Source: Flagellimonas alvinocaridis (GTDB lineage: Bacteria > Bacteroidota > Bacteroidia > Flavobacteriales > Flavobacteriaceae). From it: a stretch of DNA of 64,000 nt. The stretch covers positions 1 through 64,000 of the forward strand of contig NZ_SNTZ01000007.1 of the NCBI RefSeq assembly GCF_004916895.1, in the 5' to 3' direction. A program made the position numbers and the translations under genes. Below are positions 1 through 7,776 of this stretch, in pieces (the stretch's first letter is position 1; each line of letters starts with the position of its first letter). Below the pieces are notes generated by a model. It saw only the letters and a program-made list of their open reading frames with translations, was not told where the DNA came from and did not search any database.

Positions 1-1
1 G

Positions 2-109
2 CCTAAGATGGTTGCTTTGAACAATGTCAGGAACAAACTTTTGGCAAGGGCATTCTCTGTGGTTAAAAGAGGGACACCATACGTGGTTTTACAAAAATTC
101 GCTGCTTGA
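2..109 (+). CDS. IS110-family transposase, C-terminal end (partial)
   Basis: This reading frame enters from outside the window and stops with TGA at 107-109, so only about 35 C-terminal residues are visible. They contain LNNVRNKLLARAFSVVKRG followed by TPYVV, which resembles the last helix of IS110-family transposases (the Transposase_20 region). IS110 elements encode a DEDD/serine-type transposase and use a bridge RNA from a non-coding end. The right end of the element should lie between 110 and about 147, because the attC-like repeat begins at 148. The assignment rests on a short stretch and on memory of the family. The upstream sequence would settle it. Confidence 0.6.
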   Translation, partial: PKMVALNNVRNKLLARAFSVVKRGTPYVVLQKFAA

Positions 110-147
110 AAAAGGTTGAAATAAGTTTGGATTTGATCTTGGAATAC

Positions 148-273
148 GTATAACCGTCAGTTACGGGTTAATATGCGTTAATTTTCGGTTTGGCACAGAC
201 TTTAGCAATTCCGAGTGGATTCGGAAGTAGTCGAATCCGCCGTAATTGCGGTTATACATTGTTGTGTGCTGGC
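148..273. repeat. attC-like structured repeat at the 3' end of the cassette gene
   Basis: A perfect 9-bp inverted pair, GTATAACCG (148-156) and CGGTTATAC (249-257), bounds an imperfect hairpin. Inner arms are GCAATT (205-210) with AATTGC (244-249), and GGATTCG (217-223) with CGAATCC (232-238). TTGTGTGC follows at 262-269, and its complement GCACACAA lies at 857-864 on the far side of the enclosed gene. Long imperfect palindromes with 7-bp core pairs, placed at the 3' end of a lone gene next to a tyrosine recombinase, are the hallmark of integron attC sites. The cores here do not match the classical RYYYAAC/GTTRRRY consensus exactly. No second full copy is visible in the window. Confidence 0.5.
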
Positions 274-843
274 GTTTTTAATCAGTTGATACTTTTCTTG
301 TCCGTTATTAGTAAATAAAATTGTTAAATGGTCAGCCCAATATGAGTCAGTTCCATCTTCTTTGATTTCAAGTGCTGAAATCCATATTTTCTGATTTCCG
401 AATGCTATTTGCCAAGTTTGGGGTAAAGTAATTTTCTTATTTTCTCCTTTTGGTATAAATTCGTCATTTACTTTGTGCAATTCTTGACTAAAACTCTCAT
501 CCCAAAGAACAATCATTTCCGTAATTGTTTTATCGGTCAAATTTTTCCAATTCGCATTTTCAGTCAGCGAAATTGTCTTAATTCCTTCTCTTTTGTTTAA
601 TTCAGTCAGTTTTTCAAATCCGATTCCATAACAGTAAAATTCATTATCCCATTTAATTTGAATCAGTTCATCATTGTCTAAACGAAAGATAACATTCATA
701 TCTACAGAGTGAATATCGGTCGAATATTCCCAATATTCAGAGTCAGTTTCGTAATTCAACTCTTCATAATAGACTTCAATTATTTTCCGTCCGATAAAAG
801 TCGAATTTATTCTTTCGTAATATTTTAGTTTCTTATCGGTCAT
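202..843 (-). CDS. Hypothetical protein encoded by a putative mobile cassette
   Basis: I do not recognise a family in this 213-residue protein. It is acidic and rich in Trp, Tyr and Asn, with no signal peptide or membrane segment. ATG at 841-843 is chosen over an upstream one at 898-900, because the longer version would translate the boundary motif at 857-864. The last 20 or so residues (from about ASTQQC onward) are read from the structured repeat at 148-273. They are therefore probably not part of the ancestral fold. The gene shares orientation with the recombinase gene upstream, and the AT-rich gap between them has no clear promoter. It looks like an integron-cassette type passenger gene of unknown function. 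Confidence 0.6.
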   Translation of the reverse strand: MTDKKLKYYERINSTFIGRKIIEVYYEELNYETDSEYWEYSTDIHSVDMNVIFRLDNDELIQIKWDNEFYCYGIGFEKLTELNKREGIKTISLTENANWKNLTDKTITEMIVLWDESFSQELHKVNDEFIPKGENKKITLPQTWQIAFGNQKIWISALEIKEDGTDSYWADHLTILFTNNGQEKYQLIKNASTQQCITAITADSTTSESTRNC

Positions 844-870
844 TTTTTTTTCGCTTGCACACAACTTGTT

Positions 871-897
871 TATATGGATGTAAAATACATCTATATA
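871..897. other. Dyad between recombinase and cassette gene (possible recombination site)
   Basis: Two 12-bp arms (871-882 and 886-897) are complementary with one mismatch and separated by 3 bp; the core is GATGTA/TACATC. The dyad lies just outside the GCACACAA boundary motif (857-864) and downstream of the recombinase stop codon. That is where an attI-like site or the end of a recombined cassette would be expected. It could equally be a weak terminator for the recombinase gene. Confidence 0.3.
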
Positions 898-942
898 CAC
901 CCAAAATAGGAATAAAACCGATGATCGGAGTTGTTTTTTATA

Positions 943-2082
943 TTAAATATCAAAATCATCAAACGGGTTTTTAATTCTATCAAGACTTGTTGTGCTTACG
1001 TGAGTATATATCATTGTAGTTTTCGGATTGTTATGACCAAGAAGTTCCTGAATAAATCTCAAATCTGTTCCATTTTCCAATAAATGGGTTGCGTGGCTAT
1101 GTCTTAATGTGTGTAGGGTTATTTGCTTAGAAATACTCGATAAACGCAAGGAGCGTTTCAGAATCTGTCTAGCACTTACAGCAGAATACATTCCGCCATT
1201 TTGACCTTCAAAAACAAATTCAGACGGTTTATAAGAATCAAGATAGTTGATTAATAAATCAATCATCTGTTTAGGGATAGGAACATATCTATCCTTAGAA
1301 CCTTTTGCGGACTTTATATGCATAAACCTCCGTTCAAAATTAATCTCCTTTATTTGAAGCTTTAAAGCCTCACCAATTCTGAGACCACATGAATAAAGAA
1401 GGCTTAACAAGGTTTTGTGCTTAAGATTGATGGTGTTTTGAATAATTGACTTTACTTCTTCAATGCTAAGTACCTCTGGTAATTTTTTAGATCTTTTAGG
1501 GCGCTCCAAATTCTCTGGAATTAGTGTTGTATTGCCTTGCTGCCTGTAGAAGAGTTTAATGGCATTAATCATTTGATTTTGATATGTATATGAAAATCTG
1601 TTAGCCATAATATAATCCACGTTAAACCTTAAAACATCGCTATCCGAAATTTCATTTACTGATTTTGGGAAATGGAATCTGAAGAATATTCGTAACATGC
1701 TTTCATAGGTGTTAATGGTATTCTCGCTATATCGCTTTTGAGCCATCCATTTTGTAAAGCTTTCTATTTTGTATTCGTCCTTGTCTGCGATTTGCTGACT
1801 AAGCATAACTTTTTTACCCAGTGGTATATTTTTTACAGATGTTAATTTAGACTTGAGCGCAGAGTAATCTATAAAGTAGCCTTCTTTTCTAAGGTATTGG
1901 AAGAGATCATTGGTAGTTAGTCTAGAATAGGGTAGGTAGAATGATTTTAAAGATTTGCTCCAAAAAATACCATCATACTTACTTAAATACTCATACAGTT
2001 TAGAATTATGTGTAAATCCAACGAGCAGTATTTCCTTTCCTTTATAATGGGATTTGGAAAATAAAACAACAGGCTTCTCCAT
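943..2082 (-). CDS. Tyrosine recombinase/integrase (XerC/D- or IntI-like)
   Basis: This 379-residue enzyme has the full tyrosine recombinase active site: R235 (in CGLRIGEAL), K260 (SAKGSKDR), H324 and R327 (HTLRH), H350 (LLGHNN) and nucleophile Y359 (MIYTHVS). A SAM-like core-binding domain spans about 105-185. The N-terminal 100 residues form an extra domain not found in XerC/XerD. The C-terminal motif QELLGHNNPKTTMIYTHV is close to both XerD and integron integrases. However, the extra helix that IntI carries between the active-site Lys and the HxxR motif is not evident. The gene sits between a cassette-like gene and tRNA-Ser. It probably moves the adjacent cassette or integrates at a nearby site; the substrate is inferred, not shown. 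Confidence 0.9.
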   Translation of the reverse strand: MEKPVVLFSKSHYKGKEILLVGFTHNSKLYEYLSKYDGIFWSKSLKSFYLPYSRLTTNDLFQYLRKEGYFIDYSALKSKLTSVKNIPLGKKVMLSQQIADKDEYKIESFTKWMAQKRYSENTINTYESMLRIFFRFHFPKSVNEISDSDVLRFNVDYIMANRFSYTYQNQMINAIKLFYRQQGNTTLIPENLERPKRSKKLPEVLSIEEVKSIIQNTINLKHKTLLSLLYSCGLRIGEALKLQIKEINFERRFMHIKSAKGSKDRYVPIPKQMIDLLINYLDSYKPSEFVFEGQNGGMYSAVSARQILKRSLRLSSISKQITLHTLRHSHATHLLENGTDLRFIQELLGHNNPKTTMIYTHVSTTSLDRIKNPFDDFDI

Positions 2083-2257
2083 AAAAAGTTATTATAGTTA
2101 TGACTAAAGAAGTCAATATTGTGAAGAGGCTGGGATTACTAGAGGATAAGATAAAGATATTGAGGTTAATATCAGGGGAAATGCGGAAAATATTCGTTAT
2201 TGGCTAGCTTTTAATATTTATCATATAAAAGCAAGTTCTGTCAGCTAGATTGTCAAC

Positions 2258-2289
2258 CAAAAAAACAAAGCCCCTAAAACAGGGGCTTT
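2258..2289 (-). terminator. Rho-independent terminator downstream of tRNA-Ser
   Basis: Arms AAAGCCCCT (2267-2275) and AGGGGCTTT (2281-2289) enclose a 5-nt loop. On the minus strand the hairpin is followed by a T-rich run (complement of 2258-2266). It lies just 3' of the tRNA gene. Confidence 0.85.
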
Positions 2290-2302
2290 ACAAAGGCTTT
2301 TG

Positions 2303-2387
2303 CGGAGGAAGAGGGATTCGAACCCCCGGAGGTGTGACCCTCAACAGTTTTCAAGACTGCCGCATTCGACCACTCTGCCATTCCTCC
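2303..2387 (-). tRNA. tRNA-Ser (anticodon TGA)
   Basis: The minus strand folds as an 85-nt class II tRNA. The acceptor stem is GGAGGAA (complement of 2381-2387) with TTCCTCC (complement of 2304-2310), and the discriminator G is at 2303. The anticodon loop is CTTGAAA with TGA (complement of 2351-2353). A long variable arm and the T-loop GGTTCGAATCC are present. CCA is not encoded, as is usual in Bacteroidota. It reads UCN serine codons. The adjacent recombinase gene makes it a possible integration landmark, but no duplicated tRNA 3' end is visible. Confidence 0.95.
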
Positions 2388-2477
2388 TAAGCGGGTGCAA
2401 ATATATAAAGCTTTTTTGGTTCTGTAAAAGTTTATAAACTTTAATTTTTTGTACCAATGAATCCCATTTTAAGGGAG

Positions 2478-2485
2478 TACTTTTG
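2478..2485 (+). promoter_or_regulatory. Bacteroidota -7 box (TACTTTTG) before the TSUP gene
   Basis: TACTTTTG matches the Bacteroidota consensus TAnnTTTG. It ends 5 nt before the ATG at 2491, so transcription would begin at or next to the start codon, giving a leaderless or nearly leaderless mRNA. The nearest upstream TTG (2449-2451) is 26 bp away, slightly too far for a good -33 element. Confidence 0.45.
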
Positions 2486-2490
2486 TTGGC

Positions 2491-3243
2491 ATGATGGAAT
2501 GGTACCACTATGTGCTTTTGGTTGCGGTTGGTTTTGCCGTAGGCTTTATCAATACCGTAGCCGGTGGAGGTTCCTTACTGTCCTTGCCAACCCTTATCTT
2601 TTTGGGACTTCCCCCAGCCGTGGCAAACGGTACCAATAGGGTTGCCATTGTTATCCAAACGGCTTTGGCCACAGCAGGATTTAAGAGTAAGGGGGTTTCC
2701 ACTTTCCCTTTCAATCTATATCTGGGTGTTGCAGCCTTTCTAGGGGCCATATTGGGCGCTTGGATTGCCATTGACATTAATGGCGAGACCTTTAACCGGA
2801 TCTTGGCCATGGTTATGTTGGCCGTGGTGCTTATCATTGTTTTCAAACCCAAAATGCGCTTGGAGGAGATGGAAGAGAGGCTCAAAGGCAAGTATCTCTG
2901 GTTGAGCCTCATTGTATTTTTCCTCTTCGGGATTTACGGTGGATTCATCAACGCAGGTCTAGGTTTTTTAATGATATTTTTCATGCATTATGTAAACCGA
3001 ATGAACCTTGTTCGGGTCAATGCCACCAAGGTGGCCGTGGTTTTTATATACATGTTGTCCGCTTTGGCCGTTTTTGCCTTTAATGATAAGGTGAATTGGA
3101 AATTGGGACTTATTTTGGCCATTGGAAACGGGTCAGGAGCATGGGTGGCAAGCCGTTATTCGGTAAAAAAAGGAGATGGATTCATAAAAACTTTTTTAGT
3201 GGTCGTGGTCATTGCCATGGCGGTTAAATTATGGTTTTTTTAA
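2491..3243 (+). CDS. TSUP/TauE-SafE family membrane transporter
   Basis: This 250-residue integral membrane protein belongs to the TauE/SafE (DUF81) family, whose members export or import sulfite, sulfoacetate and other organic anions. About eight hydrophobic segments are visible in two homologous halves. The family repeat signature appears as GFINTVAGGGSLLSLPTL in the first half and GGFINAGLGFLMIF in the second. ATG at 2491 is immediately followed by a second ATG at 2494, and either could be used. The DegT-type aminotransferase gene follows after 21 bp on the same strand, suggesting co-transcription, though a functional link is not obvious. The substrate cannot be deduced from sequence. Confidence 0.88.
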   Translation: MMEWYHYVLLVAVGFAVGFINTVAGGGSLLSLPTLIFLGLPPAVANGTNRVAIVIQTALATAGFKSKGVSTFPFNLYLGVAAFLGAILGAWIAIDINGETFNRILAMVMLAVVLIIVFKPKMRLEEMEERLKGKYLWLSLIVFFLFGIYGGFINAGLGFLMIFFMHYVNRMNLVRVNATKVAVVFIYMLSALAVFAFNDKVNWKLGLILAIGNGSGAWVASRYSVKKGDGFIKTFLVVVVIAMAVKLWFF

Positions 3244-3264
3244 ACAATTTTAAACAAGACAAGA

Positions 3265-4458
3265 ATGCCGGGTTTTGAACTTTTTGGAGATAAGGAACGG
3301 AAACAGGTACAGGATGTGTTGGATTCTGGGGTGTTAATGCGTTATGGGTTCGATGGAATGCGTAACGGACATTGGAAGGCTAAGGAGTTGGAAGCTGCCC
3401 TTTCCGCTAAAATGAAGTCCAAGCATGTACATCTGTTGAGCAGTGGTACGGCCGCACTTACGGTTGCGTTGGCCAGTGCAGGTGTAGGGGCAGGAGACGA
3501 GGTGATCATGCCCACGTTCACCTTTGTGGCCAGTTTTGAATCTATTTTGGCCCTTGGTGCCATTCCTGTTTTGGTGGATATAGACGATACCTTGACGTTA
3601 GATCCTTCCGCAGTGGAAAAAGCCATAACGTCAAAAACCAAAGTGGTGATGCCAGTACATATGTGCGGCTCCATGGCCAACTTGGAGGCGTTACAACAGA
3701 TTTGTGACCAACAAGACCTTTTGCTCTTGGAAGATGCCTGTCAAGCTATCGGGGGAAGTTATAAAGGTAAACCTTTGGGCAGCATTGGGGATTTGGGCTG
3801 TTTTTCCTTTGATTATGTAAAAACAATAACCTGTGGTGAGGGAGGAGCTGTTATAACCAATAATGAGACCTATTACCAAAATGCCCATAAATATTCAGAT
3901 CATGGGCACGACCATATTGGAAACGACAGGGGAGCGGAAGAGCATCCTTTCTTGGGATACAACTTTCGGATTTCAGAATTGAACGCTGCCGTGGGACTGG
4001 CTCAACTGAATAGATTGGATGAATTTATCGCTCTTCAGAAGAAAAATTATACCATTTTAAGGGAAGCCCTGTCCCAGGTCCCGGAGATTACCTTTCGAAC
4101 GGTGCCTGATGAGGGAGAAGAGAACTACTCTTTCCTGAGTTTCTTCCTTCCTTCGGAAGCGATTGCCCAAAAAGCACACAAAGCCTTGGGGGAAAATGGG
4201 GTTGACGCTTGCTTCTATTGGTACAATAACAACTGGCATTACTATAGAAAATGGGAACACCTTACCCAAAAGAAAGCGTTGGGCAAACTACCGCAAGAAG
4301 TGATAAATGGGTTGCCGGACTATTCCAAAACTGATTTTTCCGCATCCGACCACTGGTTAGGCAGGACCATTTCCTGTCTGATTAAATTAAGTTGGACTGA
4401 AACTGAAGTACAGGAAAGGGCCAAAAAAATGGTGGAAATACTTAAGAAAACCAGATAG
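3265..4458 (+). CDS. DegT/DnrJ/EryC1/StrS-family PLP-dependent aminotransferase
   Basis: This 397-residue protein has the fold-type I layout of sugar aminotransferases. SSGTAAL near 59 binds the cofactor phosphate, D157 (EDACQA) contacts the pyridine nitrogen, and K186 in SFDYVKTITCGEGG is the predicted Schiff-base lysine. Such enzymes usually aminate keto-sugars for surface polysaccharides or natural products. No sugar-nucleotide or glycosyltransferase genes lie next to this one, and its only partner is the TSUP transporter upstream. The SFDYVK context differs from the common SFHPxK form, which suggests a distinct subfamily. The exact substrate is unknown. Confidence 0.85.
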   Translation: MPGFELFGDKERKQVQDVLDSGVLMRYGFDGMRNGHWKAKELEAALSAKMKSKHVHLLSSGTAALTVALASAGVGAGDEVIMPTFTFVASFESILALGAIPVLVDIDDTLTLDPSAVEKAITSKTKVVMPVHMCGSMANLEALQQICDQQDLLLLEDACQAIGGSYKGKPLGSIGDLGCFSFDYVKTITCGEGGAVITNNETYYQNAHKYSDHGHDHIGNDRGAEEHPFLGYNFRISELNAAVGLAQLNRLDEFIALQKKNYTILREALSQVPEITFRTVPDEGEENYSFLSFFLPSEAIAQKAHKALGENGVDACFYWYNNNWHYYRKWEHLTQKKALGKLPQEVINGLPDYSKTDFSASDHWLGRTISCLIKLSWTETEVQERAKKMVEILKKTR

Positions 4459-4497
4459 CCCACAATTTTTGTATTGATTTTTGAGCTTGAGAAAAAA

Positions 4498-5634
4498 CTA
4501 ATACTTCACATATTCCACAATTTCCAATCCGTAACCTACCATCCCTACTCGGCGGGTCTGTTCAGAATTTGAAAGCAAACGAATCTTTGAAATGTTGAGG
4601 TCGTGCAAAATCTGGGCGCCGATACCAAAATCCTTGGTGTCCATATCAATCTTGGGAGCTTTGACGACACCTTCCGCCTGAAGTTTCTTTAATTCTGCCA
4701 AACGGCCCAATAAATTTTTGGATTGGTTTCCTTGATTGATAAAAATCATGGCGCCTTTGTCCTCTGCATTCAAAACGTTGAACATTCTGTGCAAGGTTTC
4801 GTCCGGGTTGTTGGTGAGGGTGCCCAAAATATCATTGTTCACAAGGGTAGAGTTGATTCGGGTAAGCACAGGGTCGCCATGTTTCCAGTTACCTCGAACC
4901 AAGGCAATATGCACCTGGTCGTTTGTGGTCTGTTTGTAAGCACGCAAACGATATTCCCCAAACCGGGTCTTGATATTGAAGGCCTCTTTAAGCTCAATAA
5001 GACTGTCATGCTCCATTCTGTAGGCAATCAAGTCTTCAATGGATACAATTTTAAGGTCAAATTTTTTCGCTACTTCCAAAAGTTGAGGTAATCGGGCCAT
5101 GGTACCGTCTTCGTTCATGATTTCCACGATGACGCCGGCTGGTTCCAGTCCGGCCAAGCGGGCAAAATCAATAGCGGCTTCGGTATGTCCTGTACGGCGC
5201 AGCACACCACCCTCTTTTGCAATTAGGGGAAAGATATGTCCAGGGCGAGCCAATTCATGGGCTTTGGTATTTGCATCGGTCAATGCCAAGATGGTTTTGG
5301 CCCTGTCCGAAGCGGAAATCCCAGTCGTGACTCCATTTCCCCTCAAATCCACAGAAACAGTAAAGGCGGTCTCCAATGGGTCTGTATTGTGGGTGACCAT
5401 TTTATGGAGGCCCAAATCTTTGCACTTACCTTCGGTAAGCGGGGCACAGATAAGCCCTCGGCCATGAGTGGCCATAAAATTTACGGTCTCAGGAGTGATC
5501 AGTTCAGCAGCAGCCACAAAATCACCTTCATTTTCGCGGTCTTCATCATCCACAACAATAATGACCTTTCCTTGCCTAATGTCTTCAATGGCTTCCTCTA
5601 TGGCGTTCAATTGTATTTGTTTTTCCTCAATCAT
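4498..5634 (-). CDS. ribB: 3,4-dihydroxy-2-butanone-4-phosphate synthase with degenerate GTP cyclohydrolase II domain
   Basis: Residues 1-208 are a complete RibB domain: DDEDRENEGD (29-38) for metal and phosphate binding, and the conserved HGRG, THNTDP and RTGHTEA motifs. It makes 3,4-dihydroxy-2-butanone 4-phosphate from ribulose 5-phosphate for riboflavin synthesis. Residues 220-378 align with GTP cyclohydrolase II, keeping the C-terminal DFGIGAQIL and GYGLEIVE motifs. The zinc-binding Cys segment is replaced by cysteine-free sequence (259-276), and the catalytic RGIGL region is replaced as well (around 304-311). The second domain is therefore predicted to be inactive, so a separate RibA is expected elsewhere. 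The start overlaps the upstream permease stop by 4 bp (ATGA), implying translational coupling. Confidence 0.93.
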   Translation of the reverse strand: MIEEKQIQLNAIEEAIEDIRQGKVIIVVDDEDRENEGDFVAAAELITPETVNFMATHGRGLICAPLTEGKCKDLGLHKMVTHNTDPLETAFTVSVDLRGNGVTTGISASDRAKTILALTDANTKAHELARPGHIFPLIAKEGGVLRRTGHTEAAIDFARLAGLEPAGVIVEIMNEDGTMARLPQLLEVAKKFDLKIVSIEDLIAYRMEHDSLIELKEAFNIKTRFGEYRLRAYKQTTNDQVHIALVRGNWKHGDPVLTRINSTLVNNDILGTLTNNPDETLHRMFNVLNAEDKGAMIFINQGNQSKNLLGRLAELKKLQAEGVVKAPKIDMDTKDFGIGAQILHDLNISKIRLLSNSEQTRRVGMVGYGLEIVEYVKY

Positions 5635-7121
5635 TCCTCTTCAACAACGTTGCTTTTTCGTTTAAAAATGCTCTTAATACGATCAATAATATGTCCAAAA
5701 CCAAACAATCCTCTGTCCGCCGTGGCTCTTTTGGTCAATGAAATGCCCAAGGGCAACATGATCAAGGTAGAGAGCCAAGCTCCGATTGCTGGGTGGATAT
5801 TGCCTTCCTTGGCATAATTGCCAGCGAAGACCCCAATAAAATAATAGGTCAAAAATAGAACAATGGCAATGACCATAGGTAATCCCAATCCTCCTTTTCG
5901 GATAATGGCCCCCAATGGCGCCCCAACAAAAAATAAAATGATACAAGAAAAAGCAAGTGCAAATTTTTTGTGCAGGGACAATATATGGGCATTGTAGAAC
6001 TTGTACCGTTGTTGCAACTCTTCTTTTTTGGAAACCACGGTGTTCATAATACTGTTTACGGAGTTCTTGGCGTTGTTCACTACTTGCAAACGCTGCCATT
6101 CTTGCAATGCGTCCAGTAAATCGTCCACTGTTTTTATGGAATCCTTGGAAATTGCCTTATCCTGTATTTGTGATGCGATTTCTAAACTGTCTACAACTGG
6201 AGGGTTTACGGGAAAGGCGCCCATTCGATTGACAATGTTTTTCGAAAATGCCTCTACTTTTTCAAGATTGTTGGTGCCTAAAGAATCAATATCCTTGATC
6301 AAACGGCCCACGTTTTTCATTTTGTCCGTGGTAATGTTGCCATCCTCTTCCAAATCTTGATCATTTAGTTCGGAAATATCTATGTTGATGGTATAGGTTT
6401 CAAAATGGGCTTTTGCAAAGGGTTGTTTCCTTTTTTCCTTATTGTCATCTTTTACCAACTCTTCGTAGTAATTACCATCTTTCAAAACCAGTTGGATGAT
6501 ATCGGAATCTTCACTGCTGATCAATTCCCCTCCTTTCGCCTTGATGACAGTATTGTTTACATTTTGATTGGTTTTTTTATGGATGACCACATTCTCCAAA
6601 AACCGGTCTTGGTCCCCATACTTACGGTCTACCTTAATGTTCATACCCTCCCCTGTGCCTTCAAAATCACTAAAGACCCCTTCGGTAATGGCGGCGGCTG
6701 GCTTTACCTTGGCAATGTTCCGTCTAAGGTTGAATATTTTTTGTTCGGATTTTGGGATGACATTATTGGCAAAAAAGAAGGTGACCACCCCTAGAAAAAG
6801 TACAAAAATGACCAAGCTTCGCATTCCTCTTTGCAATGAAATGCCGGAAGCCTTCATGGCCGCAAACTCATAATTTTCGGCAAAGGTTCCAAAAGTAAGA
6901 ATGGAGGAGAGCAATACGGTCAAAGGCAGCACCTTGTCTACCAAGGTAGGGATAAAGTAAAAAATAAACTTGGCTATAATTACAAACCCTAGACCTTTTC
7001 CCGCCAAATCATCTATGAAGAGCCATATTCCCTGAAAGATGAATATGACGATCAAGATGACAAAGGAACTAAAGAAGTTGTAGAGAAACCTCGATAATAT
7101 ATACTGGTCTAGTATTTTCAA
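5631..7121 (-). CDS. LptF/LptG-family permease (LPS export)
   Basis: This 496-residue protein matches the YjgP/YjgQ (LptF/LptG) family. It has three transmembrane segments in the first 125 residues, a periplasmic beta-jellyroll region, and three more near the C-terminus. The family pairs with LptB to drive LPS from the inner membrane to the LptA/C bridge. The region between about 245 and 385 is longer than in E. coli LptF/G, and includes a charged, probably helical segment typical of Bacteroidota versions. Whether this is LptF or LptG cannot be told here. It lies between lolA and ribB with a 3-bp gap and a 4-bp overlap, so it is part of one transcript. Confidence 0.87.
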   Translation of the reverse strand: MKILDQYILSRFLYNFFSSFVILIVIFIFQGIWLFIDDLAGKGLGFVIIAKFIFYFIPTLVDKVLPLTVLLSSILTFGTFAENYEFAAMKASGISLQRGMRSLVIFVLFLGVVTFFFANNVIPKSEQKIFNLRRNIAKVKPAAAITEGVFSDFEGTGEGMNIKVDRKYGDQDRFLENVVIHKKTNQNVNNTVIKAKGGELISSEDSDIIQLVLKDGNYYEELVKDDNKEKRKQPFAKAHFETYTINIDISELNDQDLEEDGNITTDKMKNVGRLIKDIDSLGTNNLEKVEAFSKNIVNRMGAFPVNPPVVDSLEIASQIQDKAISKDSIKTVDDLLDALQEWQRLQVVNNAKNSVNSIMNTVVSKKEELQQRYKFYNAHILSLHKKFALAFSCIILFFVGAPLGAIIRKGGLGLPMVIAIVLFLTYYFIGVFAGNYAKEGNIHPAIGAWLSTLIMLPLGISLTKRATADRGLFGFGHIIDRIKSIFKRKSNVVEEE

Positions 7122-7124
7122 TGC

Positions 7125-7772
7125 TTAGTTTCGTGTTATGTAATACCCTTTATCCTCGTATTTTTTCTCGTCAAAGGTAAATAGGGTACTTGAAAGTGGC
7201 TGGTTGGTTTTGAAAGAATTAACGGTTATGGTCGTTTTTGTACCGTTGTTCCCGGTTTGAATCAATTTGTATATGTGCTTGGTTTGGGTGTCTATACCCA
7301 AAAGAACCGATTTTATCTCGGTATTGGAATCAATTGGAGTGAGCTTAACATACTGAATTTTTCTTCCGCCAGCATTTTGCAGAATGTCCCAAGAATAATT
7401 GTGGCCGGTCTTATAAAAAGTAAGCATTTTGGAAGGGCTTACGTTGTCTGCATCTTCATTCACATCCTCTATGGTAACTTCTTCGTTTTCAGGAACCACA
7501 GTGTAGACTTTGTCGCCATCGAACAATTGTTGTGCCCCAAAATAATTCAAGAAATATTTTTCGCCCTTTAGAGTCACATTGCCATGCGTTTCTTGTTTTA
7601 GGTTTGCTTCTGTATTTTCTATGGTGGAAGTGAAATCAATATAAATATTGTCATAACTCTTCACTTTATCATATACCTCATCCAACAGGGCTTTTGCCTT
7701 GGATGAGCTTTGGGCATGGGAGAAAAATGCAACGGTTAATAGTCCAATAAAAAGAATATGCTTTTTGATCAT
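7125..7772 (-). CDS. lolA: LolA-like outer-membrane lipoprotein carrier protein
   Basis: This 215-residue protein begins with a signal peptide (MIKKHILFIGLLTVAFFSHA, then Q). The rest is the LolA/LppX half-barrel: SYDNIYIDFTSTIENTEANL, then GNVTLKGEKYFLNY, and a C-terminal FTFDEKKY motif. LolA chaperones lipoproteins across the periplasm to the outer membrane. The match is to the Bacteroidota LolA type, which diverges from the proteobacterial form. It lies 4 bp after ftsK and 3 bp before the LptF/G permease, so envelope biogenesis genes are grouped here. Confidence 0.83.
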   Translation of the reverse strand: MIKKHILFIGLLTVAFFSHAQSSSKAKALLDEVYDKVKSYDNIYIDFTSTIENTEANLKQETHGNVTLKGEKYFLNYFGAQQLFDGDKVYTVVPENEEVTIEDVNEDADNVSPSKMLTFYKTGHNYSWDILQNAGGRKIQYVKLTPIDSNTEIKSVLLGIDTQTKHIYKLIQTGNNGTKTTITVNSFKTNQPLSSTLFTFDEKKYEDKGYYITRN

Positions 7773-7776
7773 AGCG

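Noticed and set aside
218..241. Possible duplicate of the tRNA-Ser 3' end (attachment site) in the first 250 bases
   Set aside because: Only TCGAATCCG matches by chance; no long identity with the tRNA 3' end, so tRNA integration is not supported.
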